64,000 nt of DNA from positions 66,059,450 to 66,123,449 of the forward strand of contig NC_079216.1 of NCBI RefSeq assembly GCF_029633865.1. The letters are read 5' to 3'. Below, piece by piece: positions 11,401 to 20,265 of the stretch (within the stretch, counting starts at the first letter, position 1; every line of letters begins with the position of its first letter). Position numbers and translations under genes: made by a program. The notes under the pieces are model-generated. The model did no database searches. It saw only the letters and a list, made by a program, of their open reading frames with translations, and was not told the DNA's origin. This DNA is from Lampris incognitus (Eukaryota > Chordata > Actinopteri > Lampriformes > Lampridae).

Positions 11401-13286
11401 ATTTGTTTTACCGGGTTTAAGAGGGATCTTGGTTTCAAGGACGGTTCCAAAACTGGCAAAGGTTTGCTTCAAGTCCTCCTCAGAGCACTTCCACACAAGA
11501 CAACATTTTAAGCATTACAGGTCAAGAAAGATGCTTCCTTATACCATGTAAACTGAGTGCGACTGAGAAGAGTCAGAGGAATGACGAATGCATGCTTTAC
11601 TATTACATTTTATACCAAATGGTCATACCTTAAAACTAAGATTCCTGATTATAAGTCTGGCTTTCATCATATTTTTCCGTATTCCTTTGGGTTTCTGATC
11701 AGTACTCTTTGGCGCTGGCTCATCCGGTGCTGGAAAAGAGACAGAACCAGAGCACAGATTTAAATTGTTATTACATACCAGTTTAATTCTCCCGTAAGCT
11801 GGTATTCTGTGATTGTTGGTCATATGTTCATACTAGTACGGGGCAATATTGAAAAATCAAATATGACTTTGACTGAATGTCTCAATACCGATAATGTGAT
11901 AGCATTTTGGGGATGACTAGTGATGCTTTCATAAGATATTTACACACACAAACAAATCAGAAATGATCATGAGTAATGTGGATATAATGGCCAAGCCGAG
12001 AGTTATTGTTTATGTCACTCAGTTAAAACAGTCAAATAGGTTCAGTTTTGTATCACTTTACCGTCGAGCAGTCTCTAAGACCAGGGATCGACAGATAACC
12101 AAAATCCCAGACGACAACTAACCTCACATCATGATTCCAATGTGTTTACTGATACATTAATCCAAACCTGTTTTTCTCTTGACATTTGTTTTCCTTTTTG
12201 CCAGTGATAAAGATATCCGATGTCCGTCGTATTCCTTTATTTCTTTCAGTGCTCGCTGTGCATCCTCCTCCATAGAGAAGGTGACGTACCCGAACCCCCG
12301 GCATGTTTTTGTTCCTGGTAGATATGCAGAGAAAAACAAAAATCAAGGGACATAATTCTAATGTGTTAAAACGACTGTAAAAAAAAGTGGGTAACACCTT
12401 AGTATGGGGAACATAGTCACCATTAATTAGGTGCTTATTAGCATGCAAATTAGCAACATATTGGCTCTTAATTGGTCATCATTACGTACTCATTAATGCC
12501 TTATTCTGCATGGCCCTATTATACAACCAGTAAGCCATTAACTATGAGTTTTCCCTCTATAACCTCAGAAGTATTGCTTATTAGTAGTACCACCTCAATA
12601 TGCTTTGCTTAGTATGGCCTTTATAAGGTGGTAGTACCACAAGAAGAGTTATTCTCCCTTACTAACACTTAATGAATATGGTCTGTTCTTACATAACAAC
12701 ACACAAAACTACAAGTGTTCATAGTGTTAAATTACTGTAAATTAAGTTTTTGTTACTTAGAATATGTTCCCCATACTAAAGTGGCATCTTGATCATTACT
12801 AATTCACTAGTAATTAAGTTTTTGTTACTTAGAATATGTTCCCCATACTAAAGTGGCATCTTGATCATTACTAATTCACTAGTAATTAAGTTTTTGTTAC
12901 TTAGAATATGTTCCCCATACTAAAGCGGCATCTTGATCATTACTAATTCACTAGTAATTAAGTTTTTTTATGTTCCCCATACTAAAGTGGCATCTTGATC
13001 ATTAGTAATTCACTAGTAATTAAGTTTTTGTTACTTAGACTATGTTCCCCATACTAAAGTGGCATCTTGATCATTACTAATTCACTAGTAATTAAGTTTT
13101 TGTTACTTAGAATATGTTCCCCATACTAAAGTGTTACCAAAAAGTGTAACCCACTTTAAGTGTCTCACCTTTTTCGTTGACGACGAAGCACTGTTTGACG
13201 GGCCCGACTTCAGAGAATATATCCTCAAGACGTTCGTTTGAGGCTGACGTTGGTAAAGACCTGACAAACAAAGTCAACGACGGCAT
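5459..13286 (-). CDS. rbm28: RNA-binding protein 28 (RBM28), 5' fifteen coding exons; 3' exons outside window
   Basis: RBM28 is a nucleolar protein with four RRMs (yeast Nop4 relative), linked to pre-60S ribosome assembly and spliceosomal snRNPs. Coding exons, in transcript order: 13169-13286, 12168-12314, 11629-11729, 11412-11487, 11156-11248, 10676-10747, 10091-10498, 9912-9978, 9647-9756, 9478-9551, 7900-8035, 7248-7312, 6965-7123, 5801-5950, 5459-5533. Each has AG/GT borders and the phases join, giving 617 codons. RRM1 is about residues 3-80 ([17 protein letters not shown]). RRM2 is about 113-190 ([17 protein letters not shown]). An acidic linker runs 203-338. RRM3 is about 354-440 (TIFIRNLSF; CAFAQF). 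RRM4 is about 508-600 ([17 protein letters not shown]). The ATG at 13286 matches the human start; the frame upstream is open but has no ATG. The last ~150 human-equivalent residues are not found, so the gene continues left of position 1. The first 90 nt of the acidic exon interior may be an intron (see findings). Confidence 0.95.
6048..6443 (-). mobile_element. tRNA-headed SINE, family A (RBM28 intron)
   Basis: Read on the minus strand, it begins with a tRNA-like head: ggcgtccaggtggtgtggt, then a B-box-like ttcgaatccccg. A ~300-bp body follows, ending in ggggaaaataaaataaaa. The body is shared with the copies at 8470, 18283, 33996, 35520, 46210 and 54788. Short open frames inside are incidental. 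Confidence 0.85.
8081..9369. mobile_element. possible DNA transposon with imperfect TIRs, hosting a SINE
   Basis: The left end (tagggctttcttttttcatt, then ttcaaaaattcgttcgaat) and the right end (attcgtttgaacttgatttt, then gtgacagcccta) are rough inverse complements. This resembles fish hAT-like MITE termini. No transposase is recognised. The family A SINE at 8470-8920 is inserted inside. The element sits in RBM28 intron 10. Confidence 0.45.
8470..8920 (-). mobile_element. family A SINE with 15-bp target-site duplication
   Basis: The same tRNA-headed SINE body as at 6048. It is flanked by an exact direct repeat ccagccgtgttttct at 8455-8469 and 8921-8935, which fixes both ends. This supports LINE-type target-primed insertion. 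It lies in RBM28 intron 10. Confidence 0.92.
10879..11128. mobile_element. short MITE, 'gccccttttccac' family
   Basis: The left end gccccttttccacaacatg and the right end cacgtagcggaaaaggggc are inverse complements. The internal blocks (ggtacccactccagttttt; ggaacctcgacaaaggtgg) are shared with 52554-52965. It is about 250 bp with no coding capacity, and lies in an RBM28 intron 28 bp beyond the donor side of exon 11156-11248. Confidence 0.75.
12390..13138. mobile_element. hAT-like MITE with internal 72-bp repeats and 8-bp TSD
   Basis: The left TIR ggtaacaccttagtatgggg and the right ccccatactaaagtgttacc are inverse complements. The flanks carry an exact 8-bp duplication aaaaagtg (12382-12389 and 13139-13146), as expected for hAT-type integration. 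The right third (about 12738-13138) is six units of a ~72-bp repeat, each holding a copy of the TIR motif. A second copy with about three units is at 31080-31612. It lies in RBM28 intron 1 and ends 30 bp from the exon 1 donor. Confidence 0.85.
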
Positions 13287-13489
13287 GGCTCCCCGCTTCG
13301 CCGCCGTGTTGACGCTAACGCTGGGCTGACGAGGCGCCACGGATCGTCCTACGGATCGGTGTTTCGCTTCCGAGATGTTGACGATGTCGCCTTTCCACTA
13401 TGAAACAAACAAAGCGGTCACTGCTTATACGGAAACACTCCTTTAAACTGCTCAACCGGACATGTTAGCCAAATAACACGACGTCGCAT

Positions 13490-13550
13490 GTTTACATGAG
13501 GGAGCGGCCATCTTCGAAATCTAACGGAAGTTGTCGGTCTTCTTCTTCTT
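13490..13550 (-). promoter_or_regulatory. rbm28: likely RBM28 core promoter / 5' UTR start with YY1-like and ETS-like motifs
   Basis: On the minus strand this reads CTTCCGTTAG followed by AAGATGGCCGC. These match the ETS core (CTTCCG) and the YY1 element (AAGATGGC) typical of TATA-less housekeeping promoters. It lies about 210-260 bp upstream of the RBM28 ATG in moderately CpG-rich DNA. A possible 5' UTR acceptor (TTTCATAG) is at about 13400. The motifs are seen directly; promoter function is inferred. Confidence 0.5.
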
Positions 13551-13689
13551 CTTCCGTTTTGTGTTGGTTGGTAGGTTGGTTGGTAGACGTTTTCGGCGCG
13601 GTACCGCCACCTTCTGGACGGGAATATTATCGGGTCTAATACTCACCAAATGCTTGCAGGAGTCACGGCGCACCGAGTACACGTTACTT

Positions 13690-13915
13690 TCATTCAAACT
13701 GAAACCACAAAACGGTCTCACAGAGCTGAATCGGCTCGTCCGGACTCAACGTTTACTGAGAGGCGAACGGAAGCGACCCCTTCAGCCTCAGCTGACTGCA
13801 GGTACCCCCCCCTTGCAGATATCCCCCCCTTGCAGGTATCCCCCCCTTGCAGGTATCCCCCCTCCTTGCAGGTATCTCCCCCCTTGCAGGTATCTCCCCC
13901 CTTGCAGGTATCCCC
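13690..13915 (-). mobile_element. Penelope-like 3'-end remnant with a ~15-bp repeat
   Basis: The segment around 13720-13800 is the reverse of the Penelope-like 3' terminus seen at 3725-3805 (cggactcaacgtttactgag, then cagctgactgcaggta). It is followed by six or seven copies of a ~16-bp unit, cccccttgcaggtat. This parallels the large 36-bp array at 969-3726: both repeats start at the same gcaggta motif of the element end. Confidence 0.65.
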
Positions 13916-14258
13916 GCGGATCAGGTCCCCCGGTACGCTGCTGCATGTGGGGGAGGACCACCGTGACTTGTAGACTGGACTGGGGAGGGCAAACACGCCG
14001 GCCGAGAGGAAGACCAGGACCCGGCAGTCTACACCCATCTACCCCAGGTGGGAGAAGGCACCGACACTTCTATCCGGCCCACATCCCGCGTGGGATGACG
14101 GCACTTGGGCGGTCCGCTCCTGTTTGCCAGATCTGGGTCAGAGCTAGGGTTGCCAAGTCCTTGAAATGGAAATAAGGAACAGGGGACAGGGACGGGGGTT
14201 GGATGGACGGGGCGGCCCGGGCATAACAAATATAATGTGCCTTACACTAAACACAAAT

Positions 14259-14296
<38 letters not shown>

Positions 14297-14414
14297 TTTT
14301 TTTAAATTTATATTTATATTATTTATATACATACATATACATATATATACACACACACATATATATTTTTATTTTTTCATTTATATTTATATTATTTATA
14401 TACATACATACATA

Positions 14415-16032
14415 CACTACCGTTCAAAAGTTTGGGATCACATTGAAATGTCCATATTTTTGAAGGAAAAGCACTGTACTGTTCAATGAAGATAACTTTA
14501 AACTAGTCTTAACTTTAAAGAAATACACTCTATACACTGCTAATGTGGTAAATGACTATTCTAGCTGCAAATGTCTGGTTTTTGGTGCAATATCTACATA
14601 GGTGTATAGAGGCCCATTTCAAGCAACTATCACTCCAGTGTTCTAATGGTACAATGTGTTTGCTCATTGGCTCAGAAGGCTAATTGATGATTAGAAAACC
14701 CTTGTGCAATCATGTTCACACATCTGAAAACAGTTTAGCTCGTTACAGAAGCTACAAAACTGACCTTCCTTTGAGCGGATTGAGTTTCTGGAGCATCACA
14801 TTTGTGGGGTCAATTAAACGCTCAAAATGGCCAGAAAAAGAGAACTTTCATCTGAAACTCGACAGTCTATTCTTGTTCTTAGAAATGAAGGCTATTCCAT
14901 GCGAGAAATTGCTAAGAAATTGAAGATTTCCTACACCGGTGTGTACTACTCCCTTCAGAGGACAGCACAAACAGGCTCTAACCAGAGTAGAAAAAGAAGT
15001 GGGAGGCCGCGTTGCACAACTGAGCAAGAAGATAAGTACATTAGAGTCTCTAGTTTGAGAAACAGACGCCTCACAGGTCCCCAACTGGCATCTTCATTAA
15101 ATAGTACCCGCAAAACACCAGTGTCAACATCTACAGTGAAGAGGCGGCTGCGGGATTCTGGGCTTCAGGGCAGAGTGGCAAAGAAAAAGCCATATCTGAG
15201 ACTGACCAATAAAAGAAAAAGATTAAGATGGGCAAAAGAACACAGACATTGGACAGAGGAAGACTGGAAAAAAGTGTTGTGGACGGATGAATCCAAGTTT
15301 GAGGTGTTTGGATCACAAAGAAGAACGTTCGTGAGACGCAGAACAAATGAAAAGATGCTGGAAGAATGCCTGACGCCATCTGTTAAGCATGGTGGAGGTA
15401 ATGTGATGGTCTGGGGTTGCTTTGGTGCTGGTAAGGTGGGAGATTTGTACAGGGTAAAAGGGATTCTGAATAAGGAAGGCTATCACTCCATTTTGCAACG
15501 CCATGCCATACCCAGTGGACAGCGCTTGATTGGAGCCAATTTCATCCTACAACAGGACAATGACCCTAAACACACCTCCAAATTGTGCAAGAACTATTTA
15601 GAGCAGAAGCAGGCAGCTGGTATTCTATCGGTAATGGAGTGGCCAGCGCAGTCACCAGATCTGAACCCCATTGAGCTGTTGTGGGAGCAGCTTGACTGTA
15701 TGGTACGCAAGAAGTGCCCATCCAACCAATCCAACTTGTGGGAGCTGCTTCTGGAAGCGTGGGGTGCAATTTCTCCAGATTACCTCAACAAATTAACAGC
15801 TAGAATGCCAAAGGTCTGCAATGCTGTAATTGCTGCAAATGGAGGATTCTTTGACGAAAGCAAAGTTTGATGTAAAAAAAATCTTATTTCAAATACAAAT
15901 CATTATTTCTCACCTTGTCAATGTCTTGACTCTATTTTCTATTCATTTCACAACATATGGTGGTGAATAAGTGTGACTTTTCATGGAAAACACAAAATTG
16001 TTTGGGTGATCCCAAACTTTTGAACGGTAGTG
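14415..16032 (+). mobile_element. Tc1/mariner transposon, DD38E type, apparently complete
   Basis: The termini are cactaccgttcaaaagtttg at 14415 and its inverse caaacttttgaacggtagtg ending at 16032; the match runs 27 bp to gggatcac. Both sides abut TA (14413-14414, 16033-16034), the Tc1 target. Total length is 1618 bp. It holds one uninterrupted transposase frame (14827-15870). TIRs and frame both intact suggest a young insertion. It landed in a (TA)/(CA) microsatellite. Confidence 0.95.
14827..15870 (+). CDS. Tc1-family transposase, 347 aa, DD38E
   Basis: The protein cuts and pastes its own element at TA sites in the nucleus. Residues about 1-60 form the first helix-turn-helix (SSETRQSILVLRNEGYSMRE) and about 70-120 the second, separated by a basic GRPR-like stretch (SGRPR, 58-62). 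The catalytic triad is D154 (LWTDESKFEVFG), D244 (LQQDNDPKHTS) and E283 (PDLNPIELLWE). There are 38 residues between D244 and E283, compared with 34 in Sleeping Beauty-type Tc1 enzymes. A glycine-rich box (KHGGGNVMVWGCFG) lies between the aspartates. The length is normal for Tc1 transposases, there are no internal stops, and the ATG lies in ctcaaaATGg. The spacing matches the 'Intruder' DD38E sibling family described in animals; that assignment is from counting, not a search. Confidence 0.95.
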   Translation: MARKRELSSETRQSILVLRNEGYSMREIAKKLKISYTGVYYSLQRTAQTGSNQSRKRSGRPRCTTEQEDKYIRVSSLRNRRLTGPQLASSLNSTRKTPVSTSTVKRRLRDSGLQGRVAKKKPYLRLTNKRKRLRWAKEHRHWTEEDWKKVLWTDESKFEVFGSQRRTFVRRRTNEKMLEECLTPSVKHGGGNVMVWGCFGAGKVGDLYRVKGILNKEGYHSILQRHAIPSGQRLIGANFILQQDNDPKHTSKLCKNYLEQKQAAGILSVMEWPAQSPDLNPIELLWEQLDCMVRKKCPSNQSNLWELLLEAWGAISPDYLNKLTARMPKVCNAVIAANGGFFDESKV

Positions 16033-16064
<32 letters not shown>

Positions 16065-16094
16065 GATAGATAGATAGATAGATATAGATATATA

Positions 16095-16250
16095 TATACT
16101 GCACACCTGTGGTCAAACTACATATTGTACACCCCTTTATACTGCACACCTGTGGTCACACTACATATTGTACACCACTTTATACTGCACACCTGTGGTC
16201 ACACTACATATTGTACACCACTTTATACTGCACACCTGTGGTCACACTAC
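16095..16250. repeat. 43-bp tandem repeat, about 3.5 copies
   Basis: The unit runs tatactgcacacctgtggtc, then acactacatattgtacacca, then ctt. It lies directly after the (TA)/(GATA) microsatellite downstream of the Tc1 element. Confidence 0.9.
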
Positions 16251-16251
16251 A

Positions 16252-16668
16252 AAAAAGCAAGCTTACAGAGGCTTCAAGTAGCTTCTAGTGATGCTATGAG
16301 AATACTACTAAAAAGCCCTAGATGGTGTAGCGCAGGTGAAATGTGTGTGGCTGCAGGAGTCAGTATCTTTCAGGCTCTTCTAAGAAAGCTCATGTATAAA
16401 TGTATTTGCCGGCTCAGTGACTCTGATAATGTAATCGTCAAGTTTAACTAATATAAGATTCAGTGCCACACGCTACCAATCCCGGCAGTGGGACCCCTGG
16501 TAGAGCTGCAGCCTCCTTATAAGACACTGACTTGTTCCATTTGTGTTATTTTATTGTGTTTACTCTGTGTATGGTCTAGGGTTCGTCTTTTACCTGTCTG
16601 TCTTTGTCTGTTATGGACCCCGAGTCTGCAATAAAGTTCTGAATTGAATTGAATTGAATAAATAAATA
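16252..16668 (+). mobile_element. LINE 3' end (ORF2 tail plus 3' UTR)
   Basis: The frame 16252-16450 encodes 'LQVASSDAMRILLKSPRW' and 'ALLRKLMYKCICRL', a common tail of fish non-LTR ORF2 proteins. A 3' UTR follows, ending gcaataaagttctgaattg and (attga)n. It is strongly 5'-truncated. The clade is not certain. Confidence 0.6.
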
Positions 16669-16887
16669 AAAAGGAATGATTCCTTATTTTAAGGAACGGT
16701 TGGCAACCCTAGCCAGAACCAAGCCATAGCAATGCCGCATGTGCCACATATTTGCCAAAGGTGGCCCATATTTGCTATTGTACACGTGGGCCACTTCAGG
16801 CTGACATCCATGTCATCAGGGCCAGAAGAAGGCCATCAGTGCTGCATCATTGCATGAAGTGGCCCACATCCGGATGCTATCTGGGAC

Positions 16888-17275
16888 AGTACAGTGGCCA
16901 TTCTTTCAAGGACATCCTGGTAGGGAGGAACGCTGCTTTGAATGGGGAGTCAAAGAGGCCATCTATGTGAAGAGGAAACGAACATCCCCGAACTGGGGGG
17001 GACGGGGGGACGGGGGTAAGAGTACATCTGTCACCAGCTTACAATGCTGTGATTTCCCAACCCTCTGTGAACAGTACACACGGCCATCGTAACTCTAGTT
17101 AATGCTCACATCTATTCTGCATATGAAACTGGTTGTTGGTTTGGGTCGTTATGCCACTGTGTTGTTTATGGGGGGGGGGGGGTACCTGAAGTCAGGTGAG
17201 ACTGAAGAGGTCACTTAGATGATGATGAAACGTTTCTCTCAATAAACGTTGTGTCCGGATGAACTGACTCAACTT
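16888..17275 (+). mobile_element. Penelope-like element 3' end
   Basis: Homologous to 700-970 plus 3700-3805 of the window: cattctttcaaggacatcct, agaggccatctatgtgaag, then a single copy of the tgttgtttatgggg...gtacctgaagtcag segment, then cgtttctctcaataaacgtt. Here the segment that forms the 76-unit array at 969-3726 is present only once, which shows the pre-expansion state. It is old and broken. Confidence 0.75.
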
Positions 17276-17284
17276 CCTGTGATT

Positions 17285-18271
17285 TTCTTACCTGATTATT
17301 GAGCATGCAGACATACACAGAACAGTTTGTCTTACATTTTATTTTCAAAGTAATGTCATAAGAGTTAATGCAGAATATGTCATCATATAGACACTTGCTA
17401 CACACTGCTATCACATCACTGAAATTAAGCCAAGTCACATCTAAAACCACGTATGACAAGGGGCTGCCTTGTCATGCATTTCATGCAGAAGTTGAGTTCT
17501 TCCAGTTTATCAGAGCACTCGGCATATTTGCACAAAAGAACGCACATCCAAAAGTCAGTCTTCGAACGGTCAGACAGAATATTTATGAAAACGATGATGA
17601 AATCAATGGGAGGTCACTGAAAGGTGACTGATGCACATGGCAGCTGTCCATCCCACCTCTGCTGTTGTTTTGGTAAGACTTGGTAAAGGTCACTCACTTT
17701 ATTACTTGCAAAGCCAGGCATTGCCATGTTGCTTTCACTTCCTTTTGAGCTGTCTCATTTAAAAAAAAAACCCACAATGTTGACCTGATGGCGAGACATG
17801 TCATGTTTCTTGTCAGTAAGGCACTCGTGTTGGTGCAGTACTCCACACAGTGGTGGTGGAGCATGCCATTATGGATTGTCCATTTAACATGGGGATACTC
17901 TTGTAAGGTGGTTGGTACACAACAGGTCTTTAAGGAGGAGGGGCTGCAGAAATGTGAAAACGGAAGTCTGCAGGCATAGTGCTCATGTTTGTGGAAAGCT
18001 CTGCTGTATCAAAACAGTTATGGAAAACACCTGAGCAGATGAGGGATTATGGGATACTGATTTTTCTAAAAGTTTTAGCTGCATGTAACCAATTATGAGG
18101 TAAAAACATCCAGCCTGAGTAAACCCGCTTAATCTTGCACACTGAACATCATACCGTAGAGAAAAACACTCACATCCTAACGCAGCAAGTTTCTTACAAG
18201 GTGAAAATATTCTGATCCCAAAGGCACAAGCAGACAACAATAGCACAGCACTTCTAACATCCTTCATACAT
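17285..18271. other. no gene recognised
   Basis: Unique-looking sequence between a Penelope-like remnant and a family A SINE. Short frames exist but none has recognisable similarity or splice context. It could be part of the far 3' flank of the TMEM53-like gene. Confidence 0.4.
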
Positions 18272-18282
18272 TCGTGGCCTGA

Positions 18283-18702
18283 CCCCCCCCCCCCCCACCC
18301 TGTTTCCCCCAACTGTATCCGCCAGTTACCCCACTCACGAGACATCCCAGTCACCCATCCCTGCTCCAGCCCCTCTGCCGAGCCAGGGAGGGCTGCAGAC
18401 TACCACATGCCTGTGGAGTCGCCAGCCGCTTCTTTTCACCTGACAGTGAGGAGTTTCACCAGGGGTACGTAACACTATTCCCCCCCAGCAGCCCCCCCCC
18501 CCCCGAACAGGCGCCCCGACAGACCAGAGGAGGTGCTAGTGCAGCGACCAGGACACATACTCACATCTGGCTTCCCACCCGCAGACACGGCCAATTTTGT
18601 CTGTAGGGACGCCCGACCAAGCCGGAGGTAACACGGGGATTCGAACCGGCGATCCCCGTGTTGGTAGACAATGGAATACACCGCCACGCCACCCGGACGC
18701 CC
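18283..18702 (-). mobile_element. family A SINE with 11-bp TSD
   Basis: Body as in the other family A copies. An exact direct repeat tcgtggcctga flanks it (18272-18282 and 18703-18713). Confidence 0.9.
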
Positions 18703-18713
18703 TCGTGGCCTGA

Positions 18714-20265
18714 TCTTAACAGGAATGACAGATTCTGATGCATCACTTGACATGTTTCTTACCACAATCGACAGATATGGGAATGTCAGGCCGAGGAATG
18801 GTGCACCGTGTCTTCCTAGCCAACCTTTCACATGTGTTTATAGAGTGCATGTCCAGCATTCAATGAATAAATCTGCGTTCTGAGTCCCAGTGAAGTCCCT
18901 ACAGTCCCTATATAGACATCCTGCGGTCAAGTCTTTTGAGCTAATTTTTGTACGGCCGATTCAGTCACAAGCAATGAATAGCTTCTTTCATTCCACAGGA
19001 CACACAGAAAGGTCCACAGCTGATAGCCGGTTGCAGTCCACGAGACATTTCACATAATATAGTCCCTCAACTTGATCGATATTCCTTTAAGAACATTCTC
19101 TGTTTTTCTCACGTTAACATGAAATGTTTACTGCGACCCCACCGACAGACCTAAAGAATTCTTACAAACTATACCAGGGCCATTTCTAGTGGAAACTGCT
19201 GAATAACGACCAAAATGTGACCAATTTCTTAAAAAGTACACAGAAGACAACTCTACTACTGTTCTGTTAATCTACACAAGTTCACACCTCCATGTACTCC
19301 ATCTGAGAACGACGGGCTGCGGCAGGTATCTATTAAAACATTCAGCAAATGGTTATATGCTGGAACAGAAACACTTCTCTACATATTGCTGAATGCGACA
19401 TGATGACGGGTCCTGGCTGGCTGCAGGAAAGGCCAGGGCTCGATTCCCTGAGCGGTAGTAAACTGTGGTAGTGCCAATGTCACAAACTACATTACAGTCT
19501 AACTATGTTAACATATATATTTCAACTAACAGAGTGCAAAAATACCTTGTGTATGAACGCACAGATATCTAGCATGGAAAATAGAAAAGTGACAACGAGG
19601 GCAGAGGGGGAAAGCCACAGTTCACTTGATAAACTATGTCGGACAGAACTAAACTCTGCAGGTGAGTTCAGAAGCGGCATCGGTTAGAGGCGTCGCTGAT
19701 TTCCTGAGCGGGACGTCGAGTTCATTCCACCGTTCAGACGCCAAAAGAGAAATGAGGTAAGGTCAAGTCGAGTGGAAATGAGATAAGCAAAAGAACGGCG
19801 TGCCGGACACGAACTGCGACGTAGGGCAGGGCCATGAGGTTTGGTTGAAGATCGGCGCCGGGGCTTCGGGTTTGCTGAGAGAAACTGTTTTAAGGAACAC
19901 AAAGAGCACTTCCACATCCGGGATCAATTCTGAGGAGCAGGAAAACAGCATCTGTTTCCCGAGAGGGGTGCCGTGTAATTATACCGTCAAGAAGTGAGAT
20001 GTTTTCACTTACTTTGCTATTCCCAGCAGGACAATGCCTCGGGATTTATGAACTTTCTTTGCAGCAACCTCTGCCTACTGGCTTGACACCAGCAACATAA
20101 ATAAAAGGAACATTCCTTCCCACCAAACTAAGGTGCAATAGGAATGAATTTAGTAGAGGAACGGATTCTGTTCAAACTTCTTAGTTGCACATGAAAAAAA
20201 ATGGACGAAATTCAGTTATTTTGCTTCCTTCCGTATTTCAGCTCTCTCTCTCTCTCTCTAACGTG
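18714..20265 (-). other. 3' flank / probable 3' UTR of the TMEM53-like gene
   Basis: This lies directly downstream of the stop codon at 20266-20268. It starts with a (CT)n run at 20241-20259, and the rest is unique sequence without a supported open frame. No convincing polyadenylation signal could be assigned. Confidence 0.4.

Larger units (their letters stand above)
14144..16712. mobile_element. TIR element (ctagggttgccaa) carrying microsatellites, a Tc1 copy and a LINE fragment
   Basis: The ends ctagggttgccaa (14144-14156) and ttggcaaccctag (16700-16712) are exact inverse complements and interrupt the family E element. Near the ends lie related inner motifs (aaataaggaac; ttccttattttaagg). 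The interior contains (CA)n/(TA)n at 14258-14420, the Tc1 transposon, a 43-bp tandem repeat and a LINE 3' end. Confidence 0.65.
14062..16887 (+). mobile_element. family E MITE, split by a 2.57-kb insertion
   Basis: 14062-14143 (tatccggcccacat, then gtttgccagatctggg) and 16713-16887 (ccagaaccaagccatagcaa to ggatgctatctggga) are the two parts of one family E element, by alignment with the complete copy at 61989-62419. The gap is filled by another element with ctagggttgccaa termini (14144-16712). Confidence 0.7.

Noticed and set aside
13134-13340. RBM28 start at 13340
   Set aside because: The codon there is GTG, not ATG; the first in-frame ATG at 13286 matches the human N-terminus.
13531-14175. 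214-codon plus-strand frame
   Set aside because: It runs through a reversed Penelope-like end and a short tandem repeat; the Pro/Cys/Tyr composition comes from the repeat.
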